From contig NZ_QSBV01000036.1 of the NCBI RefSeq assembly GCF_003465825.1, positions 1-5,383 on the forward strand: a stretch of DNA of 5,383 nucleotides. Direction: 5' to 3'. Below the pieces are notes generated by a model. That model was given only the letters and a program-made list of their open reading frames with translations. It was not told the DNA's origin and ran no database searches. This document shows, piece after piece, positions 1-5,284 of the stretch. Origin of the DNA: Collinsella sp. AF02-46-1 (GTDB lineage Bacteria > Actinomycetota > Coriobacteriia > Coriobacteriales > Coriobacteriaceae). Position numbers and translations under genes: made by a program. The first letter of the stretch is position 1. Each line of letters starts with the position of its first letter.

Positions 1-414
1 GCCGGACGCCTGCCGCTCGGGCCCGCTCCGCTTGCGGCCGCCTGGGCGGGCATCGTGCTGGGCAGCTTGCCCCTCTACGCGCTGGGGCTCGGCGTGGCCC
101 TGCGCCTCGGCCGCAACGCCGCCATCGGCGGCGGCGCGGCGGGGACGCTCCTCGCGTTCTTCTCGGTGGGCGGACTTGCACACGGCCTCATGACCGGCGA
201 GCTCACCGGTGCCCTGGCGACGCCCCTGGGCTGGGTGCCGCTCGCCTGGCCCGCGCGCCTGGGGTCGCTCGTGGTGGAGGCCTTCATCGACGCCGCACGC
301 GCGGCGGGCCCTCTCCTCACGACTGCGCTCGCTGGCCTCGCGCTCACCCTGGCAGCCGCCGCCGTCCTTCTCGCCTGGTTCTGCCGCTTCGAGGACGGGA
401 GGGCAGATGCGTAG
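1..414 (+). CDS. Lantibiotic-immunity type ABC transporter permease (LanG/MutG-like), 3' end only
   Basis: The reading frame is open from base 1 and stops with TAG at 412-414, so the N-terminal part lies outside the window and 137 residues are visible. The visible part is almost entirely hydrophobic, with about three membrane segments: near residues 15-35, 40-60 and 100-123. Between them is a segment, GWVPLAWPARL, that resembles the Trp/Pro-rich loop of lantibiotic-protection permeases. The tail, LAWFCRFEDGR, resembles the F-x-R-W-E-G-R ending common in MutG/SpaG proteins. In that family two permeases and an ATPase (LanFEG) expel or release lantibiotics from the producer's or a resistant cell's membrane. 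The following two-component pair fits this role. The ATPase and partner permease are presumably upstream. Assignment to the family rests on these motifs and the neighbours; another small ABC-2 type permease is possible. Confidence 0.6.
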   Translation, partial: AGRLPLGPAPLAAAWAGIVLGSLPLYALGLGVALRLGRNAAIGGGAAGTLLAFFSVGGLAHGLMTGELTGALATPLGWVPLAWPARLGSLVVEAFIDAARAAGPLLTTALAGLALTLAAAAVLLAWFCRFEDGRADA

Positions 415-655
415 GAAGGCGCTCGCCGCCATGCTCGTCCTCCTCTCCGCAGCGCTCGTCCTGGGTGGGAATGCCCTGCTCGACGCTGCGGACGACAGGG
501 GCAATGTCCGAGAGCTCCAGCTCATCTTCTTCGGGCGGGAGTCGGACGGCGAGGGCTGGCTCGAGATCGAGGCGCGCGGCGGCTCGGGCGTGCGCTACCA
601 CGCGTGCGACGCGGCCGAGGCGCCCGCGGCTGCGCGCAGGGCTCTGGACCGCTGA
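407..655 (+). CDS. Small secreted or membrane-anchored protein of the immunity operon, unknown function
   Basis: This 82-residue ORF starts at ATG 407, overlapping the permease stop by 8 bases, with a GGGAGGG ribosome-binding stretch about 4 bases upstream. That arrangement indicates translational coupling in one operon. Residues 1-4 are basic (MRRK) and residues 5-24 form a hydrophobic segment of signal-peptide or anchor type. There is no cysteine at a lipobox position, so it is probably not a lipoprotein. The rest (about residues 28-82) is a short acidic soluble part with a beta-like stretch (ELQLIFFG, GWLEIEAR) and one cysteine at residue 67. I do not recognise a family. Its place between permease and regulator suggests an accessory part in peptide sensing or immunity, which is inference only. 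An in-frame ATG at 431 would shorten the basic N-terminus and is less likely. Confidence 0.6.
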   Translation: MRRKALAAMLVLLSAALVLGGNALLDAADDRGNVRELQLIFFGRESDGEGWLEIEARGGSGVRYHACDAAEAPAAARRALDR

Positions 656-673
656 GTGCGGCGCTAGTACAAT
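645..673 (+). promoter_or_regulatory. Promoter of the response regulator-kinase pair
   Basis: The hexamer TGGACC (645-650, 4 of 6 to TTGACA) is followed after exactly 17 bases by TACAAT (668-673, 5 of 6 to TATAAT). Transcription would begin near 680, leaving a short leader with the AGGAGG at 689-694. The -35 element lies in the last codons of the small ORF, whose stop is at 653-655, so the regulator pair has its own promoter inside the operon end. This is seen by eye and not tested. Confidence 0.5.
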
Positions 674-700
674 TCCGACGAGAGTTTCAGGAGGTCGAAC

Positions 701-1363
701 ATGGCGAGGATACTGGCAGTGGATGATGAACGGGCGATCCTCGACGCGCTCGCGCGCGTCCTCGGCCGCGACGGCCATGAGGTCGTCAGGGCGGCCGACC
801 CGACGACAGTCCCGGGGATGGACCTCTCGCGCTTCGACCTCGTGCTCTGCGACGTCATGATGCCGGGGCTCGACGGCTTCGAGCTCGTGCGGCAGATCCG
901 CCCGGACTTCGACGGGCCCATCGTCTTCCTGACCGCGCGCGTGGCCGAGGAGGACGCCGTGGCCGCCTACGGCCTGGGCGCCGACGACTACGTCCGCAAG
1001 CCCTTCGGGGCCGCGGAACTGCGCGCCAAGGTCGCGGCCCATCTACGCCGTGAGCGCCGGCCGCGCTCGCACGCCCTCTCCTTCGGGGAGGTGCGGATCG
1101 ACCTCGGGGCGCGCGACCTCGCCGTGGGCGGCGAGACCGTGCCGCTCACTCCCACCGAGTACGCCATCTGCGAGTACCTCGCGCGCCACCCCGGGCAGGT
1201 CATGAGCCGCGCGCAGATACGCGAGGCGGTGCTCGGCTGGGAGAGCGACGCCGACGACGCGGCCATATCCATGCAGGTCAGCCGCGCCCGGAGGAAACTC
1301 TCCGAGGCCGGCGCCGATCCGATCGCGACCGTCTGGGGGATGGGGTACAAGTGGCAGCTCTGA
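701..1363 (+). CDS. OmpR-family winged-helix response regulator (LanR-like)
   Basis: The 220-residue protein has the full OmpR/PhoB layout. The receiver domain (about 1-115) has the acidic pair D8-D9, the phospho-accepting D51 in LVLCDVMMPG, the switch threonine T78, Y97 and the conserved K100 followed by PF. The C-terminal winged helix (about 126-220) has the PTEYAICEYL helix, the recognition-helix region ISMQVSRARRKL, and the hairpin WGMGYKW at the end. AGGAGG at 689-694, six bases before ATG 701, fixes the start. The kinase gene follows directly. It probably controls the immunity transporter upstream in response to a peptide antibiotic or cell-envelope signal; the family is certain, the signal is inferred. 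Confidence 0.95.
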   Translation: MARILAVDDERAILDALARVLGRDGHEVVRAADPTTVPGMDLSRFDLVLCDVMMPGLDGFELVRQIRPDFDGPIVFLTARVAEEDAVAAYGLGADDYVRKPFGAAELRAKVAAHLRRERRPRSHALSFGEVRIDLGARDLAVGGETVPLTPTEYAICEYLARHPGQVMSRAQIREAVLGWESDADDAAISMQVSRARRKLSEAGADPIATVWGMGYKWQL

Positions 1364-1389
1364 GGACCGGGGCGCGAGGTCGCGGGGGC

Positions 1390-2787
1390 ATGCCGCTCTC
1401 CTTCGTCATCGCGCGCTACTTCGCCTACGCGTTCGCGGCGGTCGCCACGGCGTGGCTCGCCTCGTTCATGGCGCTCTCCGCGGCGATCAATGTGGGCTTC
1501 GTCTACGAGGCAAGCTGGGGGCCGGCCAATGCACGCGAGGTCGCGGAGGGCCTGGCACGCGACGGCGTCTGCGGGCAGCAGGACGTGCCGACGGCGTACC
1601 GCTACCTCATCCTGAACAAGGACGGATACGTGCTGATGACAGACCTCGAGGGCACGCGGCTCGAGGACGCGACGGAAATGGCCAGTACGGCACTCGCCGC
1701 GGATCCGGGCACAGTGGAGATCGAGGGCGGGGGCTCGGGCCTCACCTACGCCGCGTTCCCGCTCAAGGGCGGCGGGGCATGCGCGCTCGTCAGCGAGTAC
1801 CTGCCGCAGTGGGTCTCGCGCGATCTCGCCGGCCTGCTTCCCAACCCGCAGAACCTCATGCTCGTCGGCGCCGCTGTGGGAAGCGCGCTCGCGCTCGCGC
1901 TCGTGGCGCGCCGCGCGAGCCGCGTGATCTCGCGCAAGATGGCGCCGCTCGCGGAGGCGGCGGGGCGCGTCGGCGCGGGGGAGCTCGACTTCGCGGTCGG
2001 CAGCACCAACGTGCGCGAGGTGAACGACGTCCTCGCCGCGATGGACGCCATGCGGGCCTCCCTCGCCGAGTCGCTCGAGGCCCGCTGGGCCGCGGAGCGG
2101 GGGCAGCGCGAGCAGGTGGCGTCGCTCGCCCACGACCTCAAGACGCCGCTCACCGTGCTGCGCGCCAACGCCGACTTCGTGGCGGAGGAGCTGGAAGACG
2201 AGAATGACAGCGACCTCTCGGCCGCCGCGCGCGACATAGCCGGCGGTGTCGAAAGGCTCGACGGCTACGTGCGCCTGCTCATCGAGGCCTCGCGCGGGTC
2301 CGGCGGGGCGGAGAGGGCCCCCATGCGGCCGGCCGAGCTCTGCGAGCAGGTCCTCGCCGAGGCCGCCCAGATCGCCCGGGCGCGAGGCGTGACGCTCGAC
2401 GCGGCCACGGGCCCCGCTGTCGTGGGCGCGCCCGAGGCCCCGCTCGACCGAACCGCCCTGGCGCGAGCCGCCGCGAACCTCGTGGCCAACGCCGCCGAGC
2501 ACGCGCGCTCGCGCGTGGCGGTCTCCTGCGACGTCGCGGGCGGACACCTCGTCATCGAGGTGGCCGACGACGGACCGGGCTTCTCTCCCGCCGCCCTCGA
2601 ACGCGGCTGCGAGCGCCTCTTCACAGACGACTCGTCCCGCTCCTCGCGCGACGGAGGCCGCCACTACGGGCTCGGCCTCCACGTCGCCTCCGAGGCCGCG
2701 AGCGCCCACGGGGGCTCCGTCTCGCTCGCCAACAGCCCCTCGGGCGGCGCGGTGGCCACCATCGCGGTCCCCCTGTGCGGGGCCTGA
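1390..2787 (+). CDS. Membrane sensor histidine kinase (LanK-like) paired with the regulator
   Basis: With the start at ATG 1390 the protein has 465 residues. The layout is TM1 (about 15-36), an extracytoplasmic sensor of roughly 115 residues with two cysteines (C61, C131), TM2 (about 155-173), a HAMP-like linker (174-232), and a HisKA dimerisation helix with phospho-acceptor H248 in SLAHDLKTPLTVLRAN. The HATPase_c domain carries the N box (N363, N367), a G1 box DDGPGF (393-398) and a G2 box YGLGL (426-430). It should autophosphorylate on H248 and pass phosphate to D51 of the preceding regulator. GTG 1351 would add 13 residues, overlap the regulator by 13 bases, and has a G-rich stretch before it. 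I prefer 1390 because the extra codons include AGG and CGA, unlike the gene body, and GAGG lies 10 bases upstream. The ligand is unknown; a lantibiotic-like peptide is the contextual guess. Confidence 0.93.
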   Translation: MPLSFVIARYFAYAFAAVATAWLASFMALSAAINVGFVYEASWGPANAREVAEGLARDGVCGQQDVPTAYRYLILNKDGYVLMTDLEGTRLEDATEMASTALAADPGTVEIEGGGSGLTYAAFPLKGGGACALVSEYLPQWVSRDLAGLLPNPQNLMLVGAAVGSALALALVARRASRVISRKMAPLAEAAGRVGAGELDFAVGSTNVREVNDVLAAMDAMRASLAESLEARWAAERGQREQVASLAHDLKTPLTVLRANADFVAEELEDENDSDLSAAARDIAGGVERLDGYVRLLIEASRGSGGAERAPMRPAELCEQVLAEAAQIARARGVTLDAATGPAVVGAPEAPLDRTALARAAANLVANAAEHARSRVAVSCDVAGGHLVIEVADDGPGFSPAALERGCERLFTDDSSRSSRDGGRHYGLGLHVASEAASAHGGSVSLANSPSGGAVATIAVPLCGA

Positions 2788-2799
2788 CGAATCAGGCCC
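2780..2799. terminator. Stem-loop between convergent genes, possible bidirectional terminator
   Basis: GGGCCTGA (2780-2787) pairs perfectly with TCAGGCCC (2792-2799) around a CGAA tetraloop. The left arm contains the kinase stop codon, and the right arm ends just before the antitoxin stop codon on the other strand, so the hairpin fills the whole gap between the convergent genes. There is no T-run on either side, so it may act as a weak terminator or mRNA 3'-end protector rather than a classical intrinsic terminator. Confidence 0.45.
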
Positions 2800-2994
2800 T
2801 CACACCGGCATGCCTCGCAACCAAACGCTTCCCGGATAATTCATGAGGCCGTACTCGTATTCGAGCCTGCCTATCTCTGCGGCAAGCGCCTCCGTCATGT
2901 AGAAGGTTTTCGTGCGGCCCGTCGACTTCGCCAGGCGGTCGTACCTGTTCGCGAGGTCCTCGGGGGTTCTCAGGGCTGCGGTGGCGGTTGCCAT
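2800..2994 (-). CDS. Ribbon-helix-helix (RelB/CopG-like) antitoxin, C-terminally truncated and without a toxin
   Basis: This 64-residue ORF starts at ATG 2994 (minus), with GGGAGG six bases upstream. Its first 52 residues look like RelB-type antitoxins: an N-terminal beta strand (about 2-9), a helix PEDLANRYDRLAKSTG, and TKTFYMTEALAAEIGRLEYEYGL, which would form the dimeric DNA-binding fold. Such proteins usually run to about 75-85 residues, with an acidic tail that wraps a RelE/ParE toxin. Here the tail is replaced by PGSVWLRGMPV and a stop 12 bases from the kinase stop. No toxin ORF follows, because the next DNA is the convergent kinase gene. I infer that a deletion joined an antitoxin stub to the end of the immunity operon. 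It may still bind its operator, but should not neutralise a toxin. The family call is from motif resemblance. Confidence 0.7.
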   Translation of the reverse strand: MATATAALRTPEDLANRYDRLAKSTGRTKTFYMTEALAAEIGRLEYEYGLMNYPGSVWLRGMPV

Positions 2995-3014
2995 GATGCA
3001 CCTCCCGGTTAGAT

Positions 3015-3030
3015 GTAATACGTGTATTAC
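3015..3030 (-). promoter_or_regulatory. Inverted-repeat operator in front of the antitoxin gene
   Basis: GTAATAC (3015-3021) and GTATTAC (3024-3030) are perfect 7-base inverted arms separated by two bases, 21 bases upstream of the antitoxin ATG and just behind its ribosome-binding site. RHH antitoxins repress their own operons by binding such short palindromes in or beside the promoter. I see no convincing -35 box; the palindrome itself contains TAATAC/TATTAC, which could serve as a weak -10. Confidence 0.55.
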
Positions 3031-3326
3031 TTTCTATCACATCACCCGAACCCCGCACCGGCGTACGGTCGTATCTGCTATTTTACCTTACATTTTGTCA
3101 ACCGGCCCATGCTCGGCTTGTTCAGCCAGATTAAATCAACTGTTAAATCAATCCAGGCCTGTAGGGGGCGGTGGAAATCTTTCGAGGACTGGGGGCGCCG
3201 TCCCTGGGTCGGCTCCTCGATGGCCGCGGCTGAATTCCCCTGCCATCGGCTGCGTGGGTTCCGGCACGGGGCTCTGGCGCTGCTCGAACTGGGCGCAAGA
3301 CTCGGCTGTTGGTCGTACCGGACGGC
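3031..3326. other. Intergenic stretch without a supported gene
   Basis: About 300 bases between the antitoxin operator and repeat copy 1. The left part is AT-rich and contains the 9-mer TTAAATCAA twice, 12 bases apart (3131-3139 and 3143-3151). From about 3155 it becomes GC-rich. Open frames exist on both strands, but none has a ribosome-binding site, a recognisable domain or coherent codon use. The GC-rich part may be an extension of the repeat element that copy 2 lacks, since copy 2 has the same 9-mer (4213-4221) directly before its start. Confidence 0.4.
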
Positions 3327-3503
3327 ATACGTTTTGAGACCGGCAAGCTGATGCCGGCTCGAGGACAGCGGCCCGGTGCACCGGGCCGATCGATAGCGGT
3401 CTCAGGTTCACAGCGCAGCTTCTCAGGGCTCGCATATATAGGAAGACTTGATTGGCAATCGATTTTAATGAAGTCGGCAGCGCATGTCAGAGTTTTCAAC
3501 AAA
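3327..3503. repeat. 177-bp direct repeat, copy 1, potentially a structured RNA
   Basis: This segment recurs at 4224-4400 with a constant offset of 897 bases. By hand alignment I count six differences, all transitions. Several inverted repeats suggest a folded transcript. TGAGACC (3335-3341) pairs with GGTCTCA (3398-3404) to close a domain; inside are CCGGC/GCCGG around AAGCTGAT and the perfect 18-base palindrome GGCCCGGTGCACCGGGCC (3370-3387). Further on, GACTT/AAGTC enclose GATTG/CAATC. Both strands stay open in one frame across the unit, but the open frames have no start signal or known domain and I do not call them genes. It could be a non-autonomous mobile repeat, the end of a larger element, or an RNA gene. 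Confidence 0.85.
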
Positions 3504-3545
3504 TTTAACATGCCACCCTTTATATCCGCACGCGCGTAATTCAAC

Positions 3546-4172
3546 TCATAAGGACCGGCTATCCCTTACCAGTGACACAATCTCAAACGCACAGAACAGA
3601 ATCATCAGTCCAATCATCGCATAAGAGGCAGCCGAACCTTCAAGCACTATTCCACAAAGAACAATCTCCGCGCCGCCAATAAGAACTGTTATCAGGCGCT
3701 CTGCCTTTTTGCTCTCGCCGCTCGCATAAAAAGGCGGCAAAGCGCACAAGATCACATATAGCCCGGGAAGGGAATACAGGATCGATAGTCCAAGCCCCCC
3801 ATCAACCGCAGTGCTTTGCGTAAGAATCAACTGAACCCAAACGGCAATTATCACTGAGCAGGTTGTCGATAAAAGAAGACTAGAAATATAGCACGCAACA
3901 AAGTCCCGTCGCATTCGAACAGAGAAATCCGCGAACTCTCTTCGCCGCGTGGAAACAATAAGGTACACAGAAATTGCAATAGAACCAATCAGGGAAAACA
4001 GCGGAACAACCAGCAATTCAAGCTTATTACCCCATCGATCAACCACACCCCCACTCCAATGAGCGGGAATTGTATCAGGGAGGACTGACCAAGCCGCCCA
4101 TAGAATCAGAAATGGAAGAATAGAGAGGATGAAAGATGATAACACTGCAGTAATTTTTTTTGAGGCTCTCAT
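3546..4172 (-). CDS. DUF1648-domain multi-pass membrane protein
   Basis: The 208-residue protein begins at ATG 4172 (minus); AAGGAG lies 11 bases upstream, somewhat far. GTG 4199 would add nine residues, with a GGAG six bases before it, and is a real alternative. TM1 (about 9-30) is followed by the DUF1648 signature LPDTIPAHWSGGVVDRWGNK (31-50). Five more likely membrane segments lie near 52-73, 91-115, 128-147, 160-178 and 183-201. DUF1648 is the domain found at the N-terminus of SdpI, the immunity protein against the SdpC toxin of Bacillus, and in many uncharacterised membrane proteins. A role in envelope defence or immunity is possible but unproven. One line (3601-3660) is 45 percent G+C by my count, against 78 percent in a kinase line (2041-2100), which points to acquisition from elsewhere. 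The gene sits exactly between the two 177-bp repeats. Confidence 0.8.
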   Translation of the reverse strand: MRASKKITAVLSSFILSILPFLILWAAWSVLPDTIPAHWSGGVVDRWGNKLELLVVPLFSLIGSIAISVYLIVSTRRREFADFSVRMRRDFVACYISSLLLSTTCSVIIAVWVQLILTQSTAVDGGLGLSILYSLPGLYVILCALPPFYASGESKKAERLITVLIGGAEIVLCGIVLEGSAASYAMIGLMILFCAFEIVSLVRDSRSL

Positions 4173-4220
4173 CGATTCCGCATCTCCTTGCGCGCCCACA
4201 TTCCACTCCGCCTTAAATCA

Positions 4221-4226
4221 AGTATA
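4221..4226 (-). promoter_or_regulatory. Possible -10 box for the DUF1648 gene at the repeat edge
   Basis: On the minus strand TATACT (5 of 6 to TATAAT) spans the junction between the unique DNA and repeat copy 2, about 50 bases before ATG 4172. No good -35 hexamer stands 16-18 bases upstream, so the call is weak. If real, the repeat supplies part of the promoter of the gene it flanks. Confidence 0.25.
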
Positions 4227-4400
4227 CGTTTTGAGACCGGCAAGCTGATGCCGGCTCGAGGACAGCGGCCCGGTGCACCGGGCCGATCGATAGCAGTCTC
4301 AGGTTCACAGCGCAGTTTCTCAGGGCTCGCATATATAGGAAGACTTGATCGGCAATCGATTTTAATGAAGTCGACAGCGCATGTCAGAGCTTTCAGCAAA
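4224..4400. repeat. 177-bp direct repeat, copy 2
   Basis: Same sequence as 3327-3503 in the same orientation, about 97 percent identical by hand count. The palindrome GGCCCGGTGCACCGGGCC is intact at 4267-4284. The closing stem keeps six of seven pairs (one C:G becomes C:A), and GATCG/CAATC loses a pair relative to GATTG/CAATC. Similarity stops at 4400, one base before a large hairpin begins. A weak resemblance may resume near 4490-4510 with a GCGCGCG stretch like that at 3530-3538. Confidence 0.85.
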
Positions 4401-4401
4401 C

Positions 4402-4448
4402 CGCAGGTAAATTCGTATACCAAAAATTGGTACACGGATTTACCTGCG
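4402..4448. repeat. 47-nt near-perfect hairpin (22-bp arms, AAA loop)
   Basis: Bases 4402-4423 and 4427-4448 are inverted copies that pair at 20 of 22 positions around an AAA loop; the arms begin and end with CGCAGGTAAAT and ATTTACCTGCG. The two imperfect positions are a T:G wobble and an A:C mismatch on this strand, both explained by single transitions. No T-run follows on either strand, so it is not a standard terminator. Placed exactly at the end of repeat copy 2, it looks like a small palindromic insertion or the end of a mobile element. Confidence 0.8.
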
Positions 4449-4461
4449 ATGTTCATGCTTG

Positions 4462-4520
4462 GTCAAAAGCCTATCAAGCGATATATCCATTATTTTAATG
4501 CGCGCGCCTGAGCTTTTGAC
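4462..4520. repeat. 9-bp inverted repeat spaced by 41 bases
   Basis: GTCAAAAGC (4462-4470) and GCTTTTGAC (4512-4520) are perfect inverted copies enclosing an AT-rich stretch that ends in a GCGCGCGCC run. They could mark the ends of a small insertion or form a long stem. No gene lies between them. Confidence 0.4.
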
Positions 4521-4574
4521 TGAAGTGGCAGTCCGACCGCCGGCAGGCGGCCACGCTATATCCAAAGGCCACGC

Positions 4575-4703
4575 CTACTCCCCGTGCCCGGCTACGTCGA
4601 CGACCCAGTGCTGCCCGTCGAGTTCCTGCCGCAGAGCTACATCAGGGACGTTTTATTGGGGGACGACCACATGGAACCCCGGGAGATCAAGCTGTACGGC
4701 TGA
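4575..4703 (+). pseudogene. 3' remnant of an unidentified host-type gene
   Basis: In the frame ending at TGA 4701-4703 the translation runs LLPVPGYVDDPVLPVEF and then LPQSYIRDVLLGDDHMEP, ending in REIKLYG. The codons almost all end in G or C, as in the kinase, and the amino-acid mix looks like a real protein end. Upstream the frame is open only back to a TGA at 4521-4523, and no start has a ribosome-binding site; residues before about 4575 look non-coding (RRPRYIQRPR). A terminator follows 60 bases downstream. I read this as the last 40 or so codons of a gene whose front was removed. I do not recognise the family. Confidence 0.45.
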
Positions 4704-4763
4704 TCCATCCGTCAACAACATGTCAAAGCCCCAAAACCCAACAGGATCGCGAACGAGGGGATG

Positions 4764-4803
4764 AATTGACCGCCCGGGTATTTGCGCCAGGGCGGTCAAT
4801 TTT
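4764..4803 (+). terminator. Rho-independent terminator with 12-bp perfect stem
   Basis: AATTGACCGCCC (4764-4775) pairs perfectly with GGGCGGTCAATT (4790-4801) around a 14-base loop, and TTTT at 4800-4803 follows the GC core. The AATT at the left arm gives a partial T-run on the other strand too, so it may work in both directions. It would end the gene whose remnant stops at 4703. The bases directly after it form the proposed target site of the intron. Confidence 0.8.
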
Positions 4804-4814
4804 ATCAACCATGG
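4802..4814 (+). other. Candidate intron target site: IBS2 and IBS1 in the 5' exon
   Basis: TTATCAA (4802-4808) and CCATGG (4809-4814) directly precede GTGCG. The first is the exact complement of TTGATAA at 5083-5089. Five of six bases of the second complement CATGG at 5107-5111; only the last G, at -1, is unpaired. Their positions (-13 to -7 and -6 to -1) are those expected of intron-binding sites 2 and 1. Confidence 0.55.
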
Positions 4815-5082
4815 GTGCGATTCTGTGAGGCCATTTTTCTGGCATCCGCCGTTTGCTCCGGTCTCAACGCACCCATCGACCGTTCAGTAATCTTTGCGAA
4901 CGCGACCACGTGCGCATTTGTCGAACAATCAAATGTCCGACAATGTCTGACGGAGCTGTCAGATATTCACGCACGAACAGGCGAGCTTCGCGAGCGATTG
5001 TAGGCAACTAGTAGCCCCAGCTGCGTCTTTGGCGCAGGTTCGACGTCTGACATCTTGAATGTCTAACGTTGAACGAAGCTGG

Positions 5083-5089
5083 TTGATAA
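5083..5089 (+). other. Candidate EBS2
   Basis: TTGATAA is the exact complement of TTATCAA at 4802-4808, seven of seven pairs. It sits directly after the closing strand of a three-way junction and upstream of the candidate EBS1, the order known for group II introns. Confidence 0.5.
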
Positions 5090-5105
5090 CAAGCAGGTGG
5101 AATAA

Positions 5106-5111
5106 ACATGG
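5106..5111 (+). other. Candidate EBS1 in a hairpin loop
   Basis: ACATGG lies in the 19-base loop of the hairpin AGGTG/CACCT. CATGG pairs with CCATG at 4809-4813; the sixth pair (A with G4814) is a mismatch. EBS1 is normally presented in such a terminal loop of domain I. Confidence 0.45.
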
Positions 5112-5253
5112 AGCCCGACACCTCTCGCGCAATCGGCGCGCGGTAAGGGTCTGGCCCATCTCATATGTTGCCAACGCTAACGGTGAACCTGAGCGCCCGG
5201 GCACATTCTTTGTTGGCTGAAACCGGCATAGCAACTAGCGGAAGGCATCATCG

Positions 5254-5284
5254 AAGGAGTGTGCTGGAAAGCACCCGTCTCCTT
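5254..5284 (+). ncRNA. Hairpin within the intron, possible domain II or late domain I
   Basis: AAGGAG (5254-5259) pairs with CTCCTT (5279-5284). Inside, GTGCT (5261-5265) pairs with AGCAC (5270-5274) around GGAA, a GNRA-type tetraloop of the kind used for tertiary contacts in large ribozymes. The inner and outer stems are separated by an asymmetric bulge of one base against four. Confidence 0.4.

Noticed and set aside
344..1042. Minus-strand open frame opposite the small ORF and regulator
   Set aside because: Same composition effect; it lacks a ribosome-binding site and recognisable motifs.
988..2709. Long open frame on the minus strand opposite the kinase and regulator
   Set aside because: Antisense frames stay open by chance in DNA this GC-rich; the translation is rich in Arg, Gly and His, has no domain, and the plus-strand genes are unmistakable.
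3143..3544. Open frames on both strands through repeat copy 1, with near-identical peptides in copy 2
   Set aside because: Peptide similarity follows from the DNA repeat. Half or more of the six differences change amino acids in either frame, and no start signal or domain is present.
3327..4400. CRISPR array or integron attC sites from the paired repeats
   Set aside because: Only two copies of 177 bases with an 720-base gene between them; no short regular spacers, and no RYYYAAC/GTTRRRY core pair typical of attC.
4402..4448. Rho-independent terminator from the 47-nt hairpin
   Set aside because: No T-run follows the stem on either strand.
4782..5003. 73-codon plus-strand frame beginning with TTG inside the terminator
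   Set aside because: It starts within the terminator loop, has no ribosome-binding site, and runs through the structured intron RNA.
4959..5234. Minus-strand 91-codon frame
   Set aside because: It lies opposite the proposed domain I of the intron and has no family resemblance or ribosome-binding site.
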